DNA from: an uncultured Verrucomicrobia subdivision 3 bacterium
GTDB lineage: Bacteria > Verrucomicrobiota > Verrucomicrobiae > Limisphaerales > UBA11358
DNA length: 51,121 nt
Direction: 5' to 3'
Assembly: GCA_903921455.1 (NCBI GenBank)
Contig: CAIXPZ010000221.1
Span: 1-51,121 of the forward strand
The translations under genes and the position numbers were made by a program. The notes under the pieces are model-generated. The model was not told the DNA's origin. It saw only the letters and a program-made list of their open reading frames with translations, and did no database searches. This document shows, in pieces, positions 23,957-31,751 of this stretch (within the stretch, counting starts at the first letter, position 1; each line of letters begins with the position of its first letter).

Positions 23957-25140
23957 CGTTTGGCGGCGGCGAGCTTTTCGATTTCGCCGGCGAAAATGTT
24001 TTGCAGGCGGTCGGGGTTGAACAAAGTCTGGTTCAGTTGGCGCGCCTCGTCCGAAAGCCGGGCGCGGAGCGCATTATCACCGGCGATTTTCCGGCAGCCG
24101 GCCACAACTTCGTCGGGATTCGGCGTGTTGACCAGCAGCGCGCCGCCGGCGCGGCGGACGACGCGGACAGGCGTGCAATATTCCGGCCCCCACAGCACGA
24201 TGGGCCTGGCAAACGCGGTGTAGTCGAGGAATTTTGTCGTGAAACTCGTCGCCATGAACAGCCGGTGTTCCGGCTCGAAACTCATTACCACGAGCAGCGC
24301 GTCCGCGCCCGCTAAAACCGTGGCAGCCTCCTCCGGCGGCTGGAAGCCGAGATAAATTCCCTTCGCCCTGGCGCGTTCCAAAATTTCTTCCGGCCAGTCG
24401 GCGTTCGGCCCGACGACGATGATTTCGAGGTCGACGAGCGGTGACATTTTTTCGATCACCGAGCAGATCATCCGGCCGTAAAAGTTTTGCACCGAGCCGA
24501 CGTAAACCAGCCGGAATCTGCCGTTTTTCGGCGGGGAAATTTTTTCGGGAACGCGGTGGCGTCCGGGCATTGGATAAATGACGTGGCAGTTCGAGTGCGC
24601 GCCCAAAACTTCCTGCATCCCGTCGCTGGTGCAGAAGGCCAGGTCGCATTGCCGGTAAAGCGCGCGGTAGCGGCGGCTCAAAAGGCTCTGCGTCCACGCA
24701 GAGCCGAAGTGGCCTTGCATCACCGGAAACCAGTCGAGAAACAAACCTGCCAGCGGCAGCCGGTGTTTTTTTGCCGCTTTCGCCGCGAGCTGGCACAGGC
24801 TCGTTTCGGCCATCGTCAAAATCACGTCCGGCTTGAATCCGGCAATCGCCTGGTCCAACGCCGCCGGCACGGCCAGCGTCCAGACCAGGTTTTCGTAATC
24901 CGTCAACCATGACGCGAGCTGCGGGCCGAAGCGCGTTTTGCGCAGCCGCTGCAGAGGCCACGGCAGCGTGACTTTTTCGCCGGGCGGCTGGCCGGTGTAA
25001 TAATCGGCGTTCGTGACGACGCGGAGCTCAAACGGATTTCGCTCGACCAGATGCCGGTGCAAAACGACACGCACGCCGCAGTCGTTTTGCGGCGGGGCGA
25101 TGCTGACGAGCAGCACGCGCGTTTTGGGGACCTCGCTCAC
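23953..25140 (-). CDS. Glycosyltransferase family 4-like (GT-B)
   Basis: 395 residues from GTG at 25140. A GTGA overlap with the stop of the ABC-transporter gene supports this start over ATG at 25182. It begins VLLVSIAPPQNDCGVRVVLHRHL. The donor half contains FRLVYVGSVQNFYGRMICSVIEKM, DLEIIVVGPNADWPEEIL, GFQPPEEAATVLAGADALLVVMSF and MATSFTTKFLDYTAFARPIVLWGP, a modified donor-site region with Lys-Phe-Leu-Asp-Tyr rather than the usual E-x7-E. It is translationally coupled on both sides. Confidence 0.87.
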   Translation of the reverse strand: MSEVPKTRVLLVSIAPPQNDCGVRVVLHRHLVERNPFELRVVTNADYYTGQPPGEKVTLPWPLQRLRKTRFGPQLASWLTDYENLVWTLAVPAALDQAIAGFKPDVILTMAETSLCQLAAKAAKKHRLPLAGLFLDWFPVMQGHFGSAWTQSLLSRRYRALYRQCDLAFCTSDGMQEVLGAHSNCHVIYPMPGRHRVPEKISPPKNGRFRLVYVGSVQNFYGRMICSVIEKMSPLVDLEIIVVGPNADWPEEILERARAKGIYLGFQPPEEAATVLAGADALLVVMSFEPEHRLFMATSFTTKFLDYTAFARPIVLWGPEYCTPVRVVRRAGGALLVNTPNPDEVVAGCRKIAGDNALRARLSDEARQLNQTLFNPDRLQNIFAGEIEKLAAAKR

Positions 25141-26882
25141 GGAACGATATTTCCCTTGTCCAGACGGATGACGCGGTCGCACCGTTCGAGCGTGCTCAAA
25201 CGGTGGGCGATGGTGATGATGGTCAGCGTGCCTTGCAGGCGATGGATGGTTTCCATCACGGCAAGTTCCGTCTGGTGGTCGAGCGCGCTGGTGGCCTCGT
25301 CCAAAATCAAAACTTGCGGGCGGTGATAAAGGGCGCGCGCCAGGCCGATGCGCTGGCGCTGACCGCCGGACAATCGCACCCCGCGTTCGCCGACGGTAGT
25401 TTGCATTCCGTGCGGCAATTCTTTTTCGATGAACTCAAGTATCTGCGCGCCCCAAGCCGCTTCCCGCAACGCCGCCGGCTCCACCATTTTGGGATCAACA
25501 CCAAAGGCGATATTCGCCTCGATGGTGTCGTCGAGCAGATAAATATCCTGCGGCACATAGCCGATCATCCGCCGCCAGGAATCCAGATTTTTTTCGGTGA
25601 GCGGTTCGTCATCCACGCAAATCACGCCGGACAGCGGCTTGTGCAAACCGAGGACCAAATCCACGAGCGTGGATTTGCCGGATCCGGATGAACCGGCGAT
25701 GCCGACGGATTCGTTCTTTGCGATTTCGACGGAGAAATTGCTCAAGACCGGCGCGGTGGCGCTGGGATATTGAAATGAAATTTGCTCCAGCCGCACGTTC
25801 TTTTGGAACGCAAGCGGCTGGTCAGCCGGCGCGGCGGTGGCGGCGGGCGACAATTTTTGAATTTCAATGATTTCTTCTTCGAGCTGTTTCAGGGTGTAGT
25901 TATTTGCCGCGACAGTGACGAGCTGCGCGTAGAGCAGTTGGAGCGCGGGCAGCAGCCGGTAGCCGGCGAACGCCATCACGGTGAGATTCGGCAAAATGTC
26001 GGAGAAGGAACTTCCGCGCAGCGCGAGAAACACGACGACGGCCATGAGTCCGCCAAAGGCCACCGGCTCGATGAGGTAGCGCGGGCCGTTGCTGTATATC
26101 GGGATTTTGCTGGAGTAATCGCCGATCCGTGCGGAGTGCTCCAGCGCGCGCCCCATGAAATAGCGGCTGTTTCCGTGAACCAGCACGGTCTTGATTCCTT
26201 GGAGAAACTGGTTGGTGTTTTTCCAAAAACCGACCGTGTGCAATTGCAGCCCGTTGGACACGGCTCGTGTTTTGGGACGCAGCCAGACAAAGACCACCAG
26301 GTAAAACCCGCCGAAAATGACGGCTGAGCCAAGGGCCACCCACGGCTGCACCGCGAAGACCGCCGCAATGAGCAGCACGACGATGACGAGTCGCGTCAGA
26401 ATTTCGCCGACGGGCAGCAGGACGTTCTGGATGAACATCTGGACATCGAACATCCGCTGGTTCAGCTCGGCGGTGTTGCGGCGGAGGAAGAACGCGTAGG
26501 GCTGACTGGCGTAGGATTCAAAGAGCCGACCGCGCAGCCAGTGGCAGAAGCCGTAGGCGTAACGGATGCGCAGGACTTCGCTAACCATGCTGCCAACGCT
26601 GGCGATCACCAGCATCGCAATGGCAAAACATCCGGCCCAGACTAGAAGCTGGTTCGTGGACAGGGGCGGGAGAAAATGCAAAAGCCAGCTGCCCAACGCG
26701 GATTTTCGCAACCGGTCGGGGTCGGCGGCCAGGGCAAAAAATGGAAAAACTGAAGTAACCCCAACCAGTTGCAACACCCCATTGAACAAGATCAATCCCA
26801 ACACTGCCAGCAGCCTGAACTGGCCATAGGGCAGCGCCATGCGATAGCAGCGGATTAACAGGCGGAAAAAGGAACGCAACAT
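25137..26882 (-). CDS. ABC transporter, fused permease and ATPase (MsbA/PglK type)
   Basis: 581 residues. Five to six membrane helices (about 20-330) precede an ATPase domain with Walker A GSSGSGKST (397-405), Q-loop YVPQDIYLLDDTI, signature LSGGQRQRIGLARAL (504-518), Walker B VLILDEATSALD (524-535) and the His switch in TIAHRLSTLE. Half-transporters of this class flip lipid-linked oligosaccharides (PglK) or lipids (MsbA). No Wzx flippase is visible in the locus, so this protein may deliver repeat units to the periplasm; that is inference. It is separated from the Wzc gene by 317 bp, the largest gap in the operon, and coupled to the next glycosyltransferase by GTGA. Confidence 0.94.
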   Translation of the reverse strand: MLRSFFRLLIRCYRMALPYGQFRLLAVLGLILFNGVLQLVGVTSVFPFFALAADPDRLRKSALGSWLLHFLPPLSTNQLLVWAGCFAIAMLVIASVGSMVSEVLRIRYAYGFCHWLRGRLFESYASQPYAFFLRRNTAELNQRMFDVQMFIQNVLLPVGEILTRLVIVVLLIAAVFAVQPWVALGSAVIFGGFYLVVFVWLRPKTRAVSNGLQLHTVGFWKNTNQFLQGIKTVLVHGNSRYFMGRALEHSARIGDYSSKIPIYSNGPRYLIEPVAFGGLMAVVVFLALRGSSFSDILPNLTVMAFAGYRLLPALQLLYAQLVTVAANNYTLKQLEEEIIEIQKLSPAATAAPADQPLAFQKNVRLEQISFQYPSATAPVLSNFSVEIAKNESVGIAGSSGSGKSTLVDLVLGLHKPLSGVICVDDEPLTEKNLDSWRRMIGYVPQDIYLLDDTIEANIAFGVDPKMVEPAALREAAWGAQILEFIEKELPHGMQTTVGERGVRLSGGQRQRIGLARALYHRPQVLILDEATSALDHQTELAVMETIHRLQGTLTIITIAHRLSTLERCDRVIRLDKGNIVP

Positions 26883-27199
26883 GGGTATAAAGTCTGCGAG
26901 GGGGAAAAATAGTAGGCGCGGTTAGATTGGGTTCAGGCGACCCGATTTAGGTTTCAGCGGCTGGTTGCCTGATGATTGAATTCCTCTCTAAATGGTGGGC
27001 TAAATCAAACCGCTTATGGGCAGACTCCGTCCCGGTCAATTCGCAGGTGCGCTTTCGCCTCTACGATCTACGCGTCTGATAATTGCCGTGTTCATTGTCT
27101 TGCCAAGAGAAGCCTACAGCGCTTTCTCCTGTCGCCGTCCGACCGCCCGTTACGCGAACTTTATTTCCTCGCCCAAGCAGGCCGGCGGCAATCCGAAAA
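26883..27199. other. 317-bp gap inside the exopolysaccharide operon
   Basis: This is the only long gap between genes of the leftward operon, lying between the Wzc-like and ABC-transporter genes. I see no convincing coding frame, terminator hairpin with T-run or strong promoter. A weak TTGACC with 17-bp spacing to TAAGCG on the minus strand (about 27012-27041) could be a sigma-70 promoter. It may separate export genes from glycan-specific genes. Confidence 0.5.
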
Positions 27200-29353
27200 T
27201 TAAGAACTCTTGTCCGTCTCCTCGGTATTGACGGCATAATACTCCGCATATTTGTAGGAGTAATAAGAGCGGGCGGAAGCATCCGCGCGGTTCAAAATCA
27301 AACCCAGCACCTTGGCCTGCCGTTGAAAGAGCAGCTCCAGCGCCTCGCGCACCGCGCGGGCGTGCGAAAAACGGCTGCGCACCACGAACAAGGTGCCGTC
27401 CACCTTGGGGGCGAGCGTGGAGGAATCGTCGGCGGCAAACACGGGGCTGCTGTCAATCAGGACGTAGTCATATTGCTCGCGGAGCTTGGCCAGAATTTCA
27501 TCGAACGCCGGACTCAAGAATAAATCGCCGGGGTTGCGGGAAACGCTGCCCCGGGAAAGAAACGAAAAATTCACCAGATCCGTCGCCTGGATGAATTTCT
27601 CAATTTGATCTGGCTGGCGCAGCAGTTCATTCAGGCCGGGCTTTGATTGCAGCTTCAACCGTTCATGGATGTGGCCCTTCCGCAAGTCCGCATCCACCAA
27701 CACCACCTTGGAACCGCCGAGGGCCATCGCGCGGGCCAGATTCGTGGCAATCGTGGATTTGCCTTCATTGGGCACCGCGCTAGTAATGAGCAATACTCTG
27801 GGCCTTTTACCATCAACAGATAAATAGAGCAGAGCCGAACGGAGATTGCGGTAGGATTCGGCAAACATGTGGCGATCGTCGTTGTCGCGGAGGAGAACCA
27901 GCGGCCCCTCTCCCGCCATTTCGGGAATCTCCGGCACCTGCCCCACAACGCTGTCGCCAAATTTCTCGGTCACTTCCACCAGCGAACTAAACCGGTCATC
28001 GCGCCAGGCCAGTAGGAAAACAATCCCCACGCCAAGCCCCAGCCCGACGATGACGGACTGCGACAGCATGGCTTTCGCCTCTTTGTAGGAACGCTTCGCC
28101 GGGGAAGCCGGCTCCAGAATGGCGAGGGTTTCCTGGTCGATATTCCGGCTGATGTCCACGTTTTGCAACAGGGCCGAGAGCCGGTCATACATGCCTTGAT
28201 TGCGGGCGACATTTTGTTTGAGCCCATCCGCAATCGCGATGCGCTCATTGGCGCTGGATACTTTGGTTTCCCATTCGCGGATGAACTGCTCGATGCTGTC
28301 AATTTTGATTTGCAACGCCTGCCGCTCGGCGGCGACCTGGTCGTGGTTTTGCCGCTGGTAAACATCCAGCAATTTGCGGGCGCGGGCGATATCTTCGTCC
28401 AGCTTGACCATCTTGGGGTGTTTCGGCTGAAGATATTTGGCGAGTTTTTCGCGCTGCAATTTGAGCAGTTCAATTTCCTTGTCGGCATCCAGACGCCCGG
28501 AGGCGGGCGCGGCCAAAGAATTGCCAGTGCGAAGCGAAGCAAAAATGGTATCGGCTGAGTTGGTTGTCCCCGACCGGCCGGAATCGACTTCCAGCTCCCG
28601 CGCCGCCAGCAACTTGTATTGCAGTTGATAATCGGATAATTCCGTTTTCAATTTGGCCAGATAGGCGGCCTCGATCGTGCTTTCCTCCTGCAACACCGCA
28701 AAATTATTGCTCCGCTGATATTCCGTCAGTGCCGCCTGACCGATTTTCATATCCCGCTCCAGCCGCTGCACCTGTTCCGAAATGGAGGCCAGCGTATCCC
28801 CGGAGACTTCGCGCCGGATGTTTTTGCGATACTCCAGATACTGCTTCATGAGGGAATTGAGATACAGCGGGGTGAAGGCCGGATTGGCGCTGCTGCCTTC
28901 CACTGTGTATACCGAACTTTTAGGCGAGGTAAACACTTGGATATCCACCTGCAGCGGCTCGCCATTCTCGTCCAAAATAATATTGTTGGTGCCCAACGCC
29001 CGCATCCGGTTCAGCGTCATTTCCCTCAACATTTTACTGCGCAGCAGTTCGGCCTGGGTGCCGAGATAATTATCCCGATCCTCCGTAAAGGCGGCGCCAT
29101 CCGGCAGCCGTAATTTTTCAGTTTCCCACATGCTGCCCACCGAGACAAACGTGGGCGGGGTTATGAAAAAAATAGTGACGGTCGCCCCAAGGCTCAGGAC
29201 CAGCGTGACCACGGGTATCCACCAAAACTTGCGCAAGAAAAAAACCAGTTTTTGCGGCCGGAATTTTGGGGCCGCATGAGCGGAACTGTGCGCCATCGGC
29301 TCCATTAACTGGAGACCCGAATCCGCCGGCGGGACTGGTATTAAATCTTTCAT
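27200..29353 (-). CDS. Wzc-like polysaccharide co-polymerase and tyrosine autokinase
   Basis: 717 residues in one chain. It has a cytoplasmic N-terminus, a first membrane helix (about 43-65), a long periplasmic coiled-coil region (about 180-400), and a second helix (about 431-449). The BY-kinase domain has Walker A SAVPNEGKST (525-534, Lys532), Walker A' VVLVDADLRKG (550-560) and Walker B VLIDSSP (631-637). The C-terminus holds a tyrosine cluster (Tyr697, 698, 700, 702, 705, 706), the autophosphorylation tail. Such proteins control chain length and export together with Wza-like channels, and this gene starts 6 bp after the Wza-like gene. The N-terminus has an extra segment of about 30 residues before the Wzz region. 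Confidence 0.96.
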   Translation of the reverse strand: MKDLIPVPPADSGLQLMEPMAHSSAHAAPKFRPQKLVFFLRKFWWIPVVTLVLSLGATVTIFFITPPTFVSVGSMWETEKLRLPDGAAFTEDRDNYLGTQAELLRSKMLREMTLNRMRALGTNNIILDENGEPLQVDIQVFTSPKSSVYTVEGSSANPAFTPLYLNSLMKQYLEYRKNIRREVSGDTLASISEQVQRLERDMKIGQAALTEYQRSNNFAVLQEESTIEAAYLAKLKTELSDYQLQYKLLAARELEVDSGRSGTTNSADTIFASLRTGNSLAAPASGRLDADKEIELLKLQREKLAKYLQPKHPKMVKLDEDIARARKLLDVYQRQNHDQVAAERQALQIKIDSIEQFIREWETKVSSANERIAIADGLKQNVARNQGMYDRLSALLQNVDISRNIDQETLAILEPASPAKRSYKEAKAMLSQSVIVGLGLGVGIVFLLAWRDDRFSSLVEVTEKFGDSVVGQVPEIPEMAGEGPLVLLRDNDDRHMFAESYRNLRSALLYLSVDGKRPRVLLITSAVPNEGKSTIATNLARAMALGGSKVVLVDADLRKGHIHERLKLQSKPGLNELLRQPDQIEKFIQATDLVNFSFLSRGSVSRNPGDLFLSPAFDEILAKLREQYDYVLIDSSPVFAADDSSTLAPKVDGTLFVVRSRFSHARAVREALELLFQRQAKVLGLILNRADASARSYYSYKYAEYYAVNTEETDKSS

Positions 29354-29359
29354 GGGGGC

Positions 29360-30112
29360 TTAAAACCGTATCATCCGCTCGGGAATAAAAATGAGGTCGC
29401 CCGGTTGCAGCGGCAAGTCATTCTCCGTTTTGCCTTTTTCAAAAACCTGAGCCACGTTCACGGTAAAAGTTTTTTTCGCATCCGCACCCAATCCCGTGCC
29501 CCGGGTGACCCGGACGTTTTTTTGGTCGGCGAATTCAGTGAAACTGCCCGCTCTCAGGATGGCCTTGCTCACCGTCAACACCTCGTCGCTGGACAAATCC
29601 TGAGGCCCGGGAGTCCGGATGGCTCCGACAATGTAGATCTTGCCGCGGCTCCGGGGTTTGGAATCAACCGCGACGACGACCGTGGCGACACGGTAATACT
29701 CCTTTTCCAGTTCAACCTTGAGGGCCAGCGCCAGCTCCTTGCAGGTTTTGCCAGCCGCCGGATACCGGCCAATGTAAGGAACCTGTAAGTCGCCTGAATC
29801 CGTTACGGTGAGATGCACCGGCTCTTCTTCGTCTTCGCTGATCCGAAAGCTCAATTGGTCGCCAATGGACAGTTGGTATTTATCATCCAGAATATTGAAG
29901 GTATTGGTGGGCGAGCCGACTAACGCGGACGCCCCATTTGTGGCTTTAACATCCGCAACCTCCGCCGCTTTCAAGTTTAGCGGCCAGACGACAGCCATCA
30001 GCCCGACCCAGCAGACTTGTTTTAAAATAAATGTCAGCCATCCGCAGCGGCGGCGGGCATTTGAACCCGCCGATACTTGACGTGGCTGAAACGGGCTGGG
30101 GCAGCGGTTCAT
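29360..30112 (-). CDS. Wza-like polysaccharide export protein
   Basis: 250 residues. A long basic N-terminus leads into a signal sequence (about 25-50, ILKQVCWVGLMAVVWPLNLKAA). No clear lipobox is seen. The poly_export domain starts YQLSIGDQLSFRISEDEEE and continues SGDLQVPYIGRYPAAGKTCKELALAL. A SLBB-like unit follows (IYIVGAIRTPGPQDLSSDEVLTVSKAILRAGSFTEFADQKNVRVTR), and the protein ends LQPGDLIFIPERMIRF. It likely forms the periplasmic and outer-membrane channel for the polymer. It is shorter than E. coli Wza, as in many exosortase loci. The ATG overlaps the stop of the barrel gene (ATGA, 30109-30112). Confidence 0.94.
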   Translation of the reverse strand: MNRCPSPFQPRQVSAGSNARRRCGWLTFILKQVCWVGLMAVVWPLNLKAAEVADVKATNGASALVGSPTNTFNILDDKYQLSIGDQLSFRISEDEEEPVHLTVTDSGDLQVPYIGRYPAAGKTCKELALALKVELEKEYYRVATVVVAVDSKPRSRGKIYIVGAIRTPGPQDLSSDEVLTVSKAILRAGSFTEFADQKNVRVTRGTGLGADAKKTFTVNVAQVFEKGKTENDLPLQPGDLIFIPERMIRF

Positions 30113-31458
30113 TTGGGGTGGTAGGTTAACTGTAGTCCGATTAGGTTCTGCGTATAGCCGTCATCGGGCGTGCTGGAGGTGCGCAGCGTAAGCCGGTAAA
30201 TCAGCCCCAACGAAAGCTGGCGGGTCAACGTCTGCTGCAAGTTTAGCTGGCCGCCATACCAATCAAAAGTGTCATCAAGATTTCCCGTCACGTTTCCAAC
30301 CCCTTGTTTTCCGTGTTCGTAAAACAAGGCCGTGATGAAATTCAAGTCTTTGATGATTTTCCAGGCAATGCTCGGACGGACATACCAGTCTTCAATCAAA
30401 TCCGACTGGACCCCCAATTGCACTTCATGCCCAGCATCCAGTGAGTAGCTTAGCGACTCCCGCGGCTGGTGCGCTAGGTTCAAGCCGGCATACCACGAAT
30501 TCTGGCTGGAGGTTTGAATGTTCGTGCTGGTCTGCTGAAATTGATAGGTGGCGTAGCCCCCGCGCGCCGTGATCTTTAGGGCGGTGCCGGGGCGAAACTC
30601 GCTGTAAACACCGGCCGTGTAAGCATCGTTATTGTTCAAAACCGATTGATTATAGGTGGTCAAAGACGCCGTGGTCTCCAACCCAACCGTCACCTTGGGA
30701 TGCACCCGCAAGCCGGCCCGGGCGTTGAACATTTCCGAGGCGTGGTCCAAGTAATTGAACTGGCCGCTGGTGGAGAGGACGTTTTGGTGATCATACCCCA
30801 AGGACAGAGTTACTTGATTCATTTCCCAAGTGGCGGAAAGGCCGGCGGTGTTTTGGAAGGTGCCATAGTTACCCGTATTGGCGACGGCGGCGTTTTGAGC
30901 CGCGTCTTGGGTGTAATTCATCCAGTCATGAAGGTTGACCGTGACATCCTTGATGCCAATATCGAATGAAAGCCCCGTGCCGGATGACGAATTCAAATCA
31001 AAGGTGCTTAAGTTGGGGTGATAGAGGTATCGGTCGTAGCCGATGTTAACGTCCAAATACAACAGATTGCGCTGGGAGAACGGATAACTGGCCACGATGC
31101 CTACGGATGGCTTTACGATGAAATCATCCAGAACATTGGTTTTGGAAAGGTTCACGTTGTCATTCCAATCAAATCCCAAGCCCGGAAGCACCAGCATGCG
31201 AAAATCGCCATCCTTGAAAGTATACGGTTGCGACGACTGGGATTCCGTTTGTTTGGCGCGAGATTCAGCCGCGGCACCGCCCGCCAGCGAATTGCGCAGG
31301 GCTTCCTGCCCAGAGGCCGATAGGGTCAGCAAAAGCATGGAAACCACAATCCAGGGACCACAGAAAGCTCCCAGATGTGAGTTCCGCTCGTTTGACAAAC
31401 GACAAATGCCGATCAATATGCGTTCCCCAATTTGTTTGAAGGTGTAATTGAAAAACAT
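30109..31458 (-). CDS. Outer-membrane beta-barrel protein, first gene of the exopolysaccharide operon
   Basis: 449 residues. The signal region is unusually far in (about 33-50, PWIVVSMLLLTLSASGQ), so the true start may be downstream of 31458, though no better ATG exists. The mature part shows alternating amphipathic strands rich in Tyr, Asn and Gly, such as LLYLDVNIGYDRYLYH, VTLSLGYDHQNVL and LKITARGGYATYQFQ, and a final strand ending in LTYHPK. This fits outer-membrane barrels found beside Wza in exosortase/EPS loci (EpsL-like). Role: probably the outer-membrane exit pore or Wza partner. A sigma-54-type site lies about 60-75 bp upstream. Confidence 0.86.
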   Translation of the reverse strand: MFFNYTFKQIGERILIGICRLSNERNSHLGAFCGPWIVVSMLLLTLSASGQEALRNSLAGGAAAESRAKQTESQSSQPYTFKDGDFRMLVLPGLGFDWNDNVNLSKTNVLDDFIVKPSVGIVASYPFSQRNLLYLDVNIGYDRYLYHPNLSTFDLNSSSGTGLSFDIGIKDVTVNLHDWMNYTQDAAQNAAVANTGNYGTFQNTAGLSATWEMNQVTLSLGYDHQNVLSTSGQFNYLDHASEMFNARAGLRVHPKVTVGLETTASLTTYNQSVLNNNDAYTAGVYSEFRPGTALKITARGGYATYQFQQTSTNIQTSSQNSWYAGLNLAHQPRESLSYSLDAGHEVQLGVQSDLIEDWYVRPSIAWKIIKDLNFITALFYEHGKQGVGNVTGNLDDTFDWYGGQLNLQQTLTRQLSLGLIYRLTLRTSSTPDDGYTQNLIGLQLTYHPK

Positions 31459-31484
31459 GAATTTTAATGATTATTGACTGATTC

Positions 31485-31509
31485 GTTTTTATCTCAACTG
31501 GTTTTTATC
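31485..31509. repeat. 9-bp direct repeat in the operon leader
   Basis: GTTTTTATC occurs at 31485-31493 and 31501-31509 (16-bp spacing, plus-strand reading; GATAAAAAC on the transcribed strand). Both copies lie between the sigma-54-type site and the first gene, so they would fall at or just after the transcription start and could bind a regulator. Confidence 0.55.
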
Positions 31510-31518
31510 GAAATTATA

Positions 31519-31534
31519 AGCAATTTTTTTGCCG
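31519..31534 (-). promoter_or_regulatory. Candidate sigma-54 promoter of the exopolysaccharide operon
   Basis: On the minus strand the sequence reads CGGCAAAAAAATTGCT. GG at 31533-31532 and GC at 31521-31520 are separated by exactly 10 bases, and GGCA and TTGCT match the -24 (TGGCAC) and -12 (TTGCW) consensus. It lies about 62 bp upstream of the first gene. A TATAAT directly downstream could instead serve sigma-70, but I see no -35 box at 16-18 bp. A perfect palindrome lies about 110 bp further upstream. Confidence 0.6.
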
Positions 31535-31633
31535 CAATGCCCTGTTGTTAAATTTGATTTTTCCGTTAATTGACCTTGCCATTCTTGACCTTGGCATTCA
31601 TTGCAATTTTAGCTTTCACACCCGCCAACGGCA

Positions 31634-31651
31634 ATGGGGTGAACACCCCAT
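31634..31651. promoter_or_regulatory. Perfect palindrome upstream of the exopolysaccharide operon
   Basis: ATGGGGTG-AA-CACCCCAT: 8-bp perfect arms with a 2-bp centre. Its centre is about 110 bp upstream of the -24 element of the candidate sigma-54 promoter, a usual place for an activator (enhancer-binding protein) site. It lies in the gap between the AraC-type gene and the operon, so it could also serve the AraC-type protein. Confidence 0.55.
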
Positions 31652-31751
31652 ACGAGTCAACGATGGGCAGTTGGGGATTGAAGGGACAACGTTGGCGACT
31701 TGGGTTTTGCATCATTCTTCTCATTGCGACAAACATTAAAGGATGCCAAAA

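Noticed and set aside
31459..31510. RfaH-type ops/JUMPstart element in the operon leader
   Set aside because: No GGTAGC-like core or JUMPstart sequence is present.
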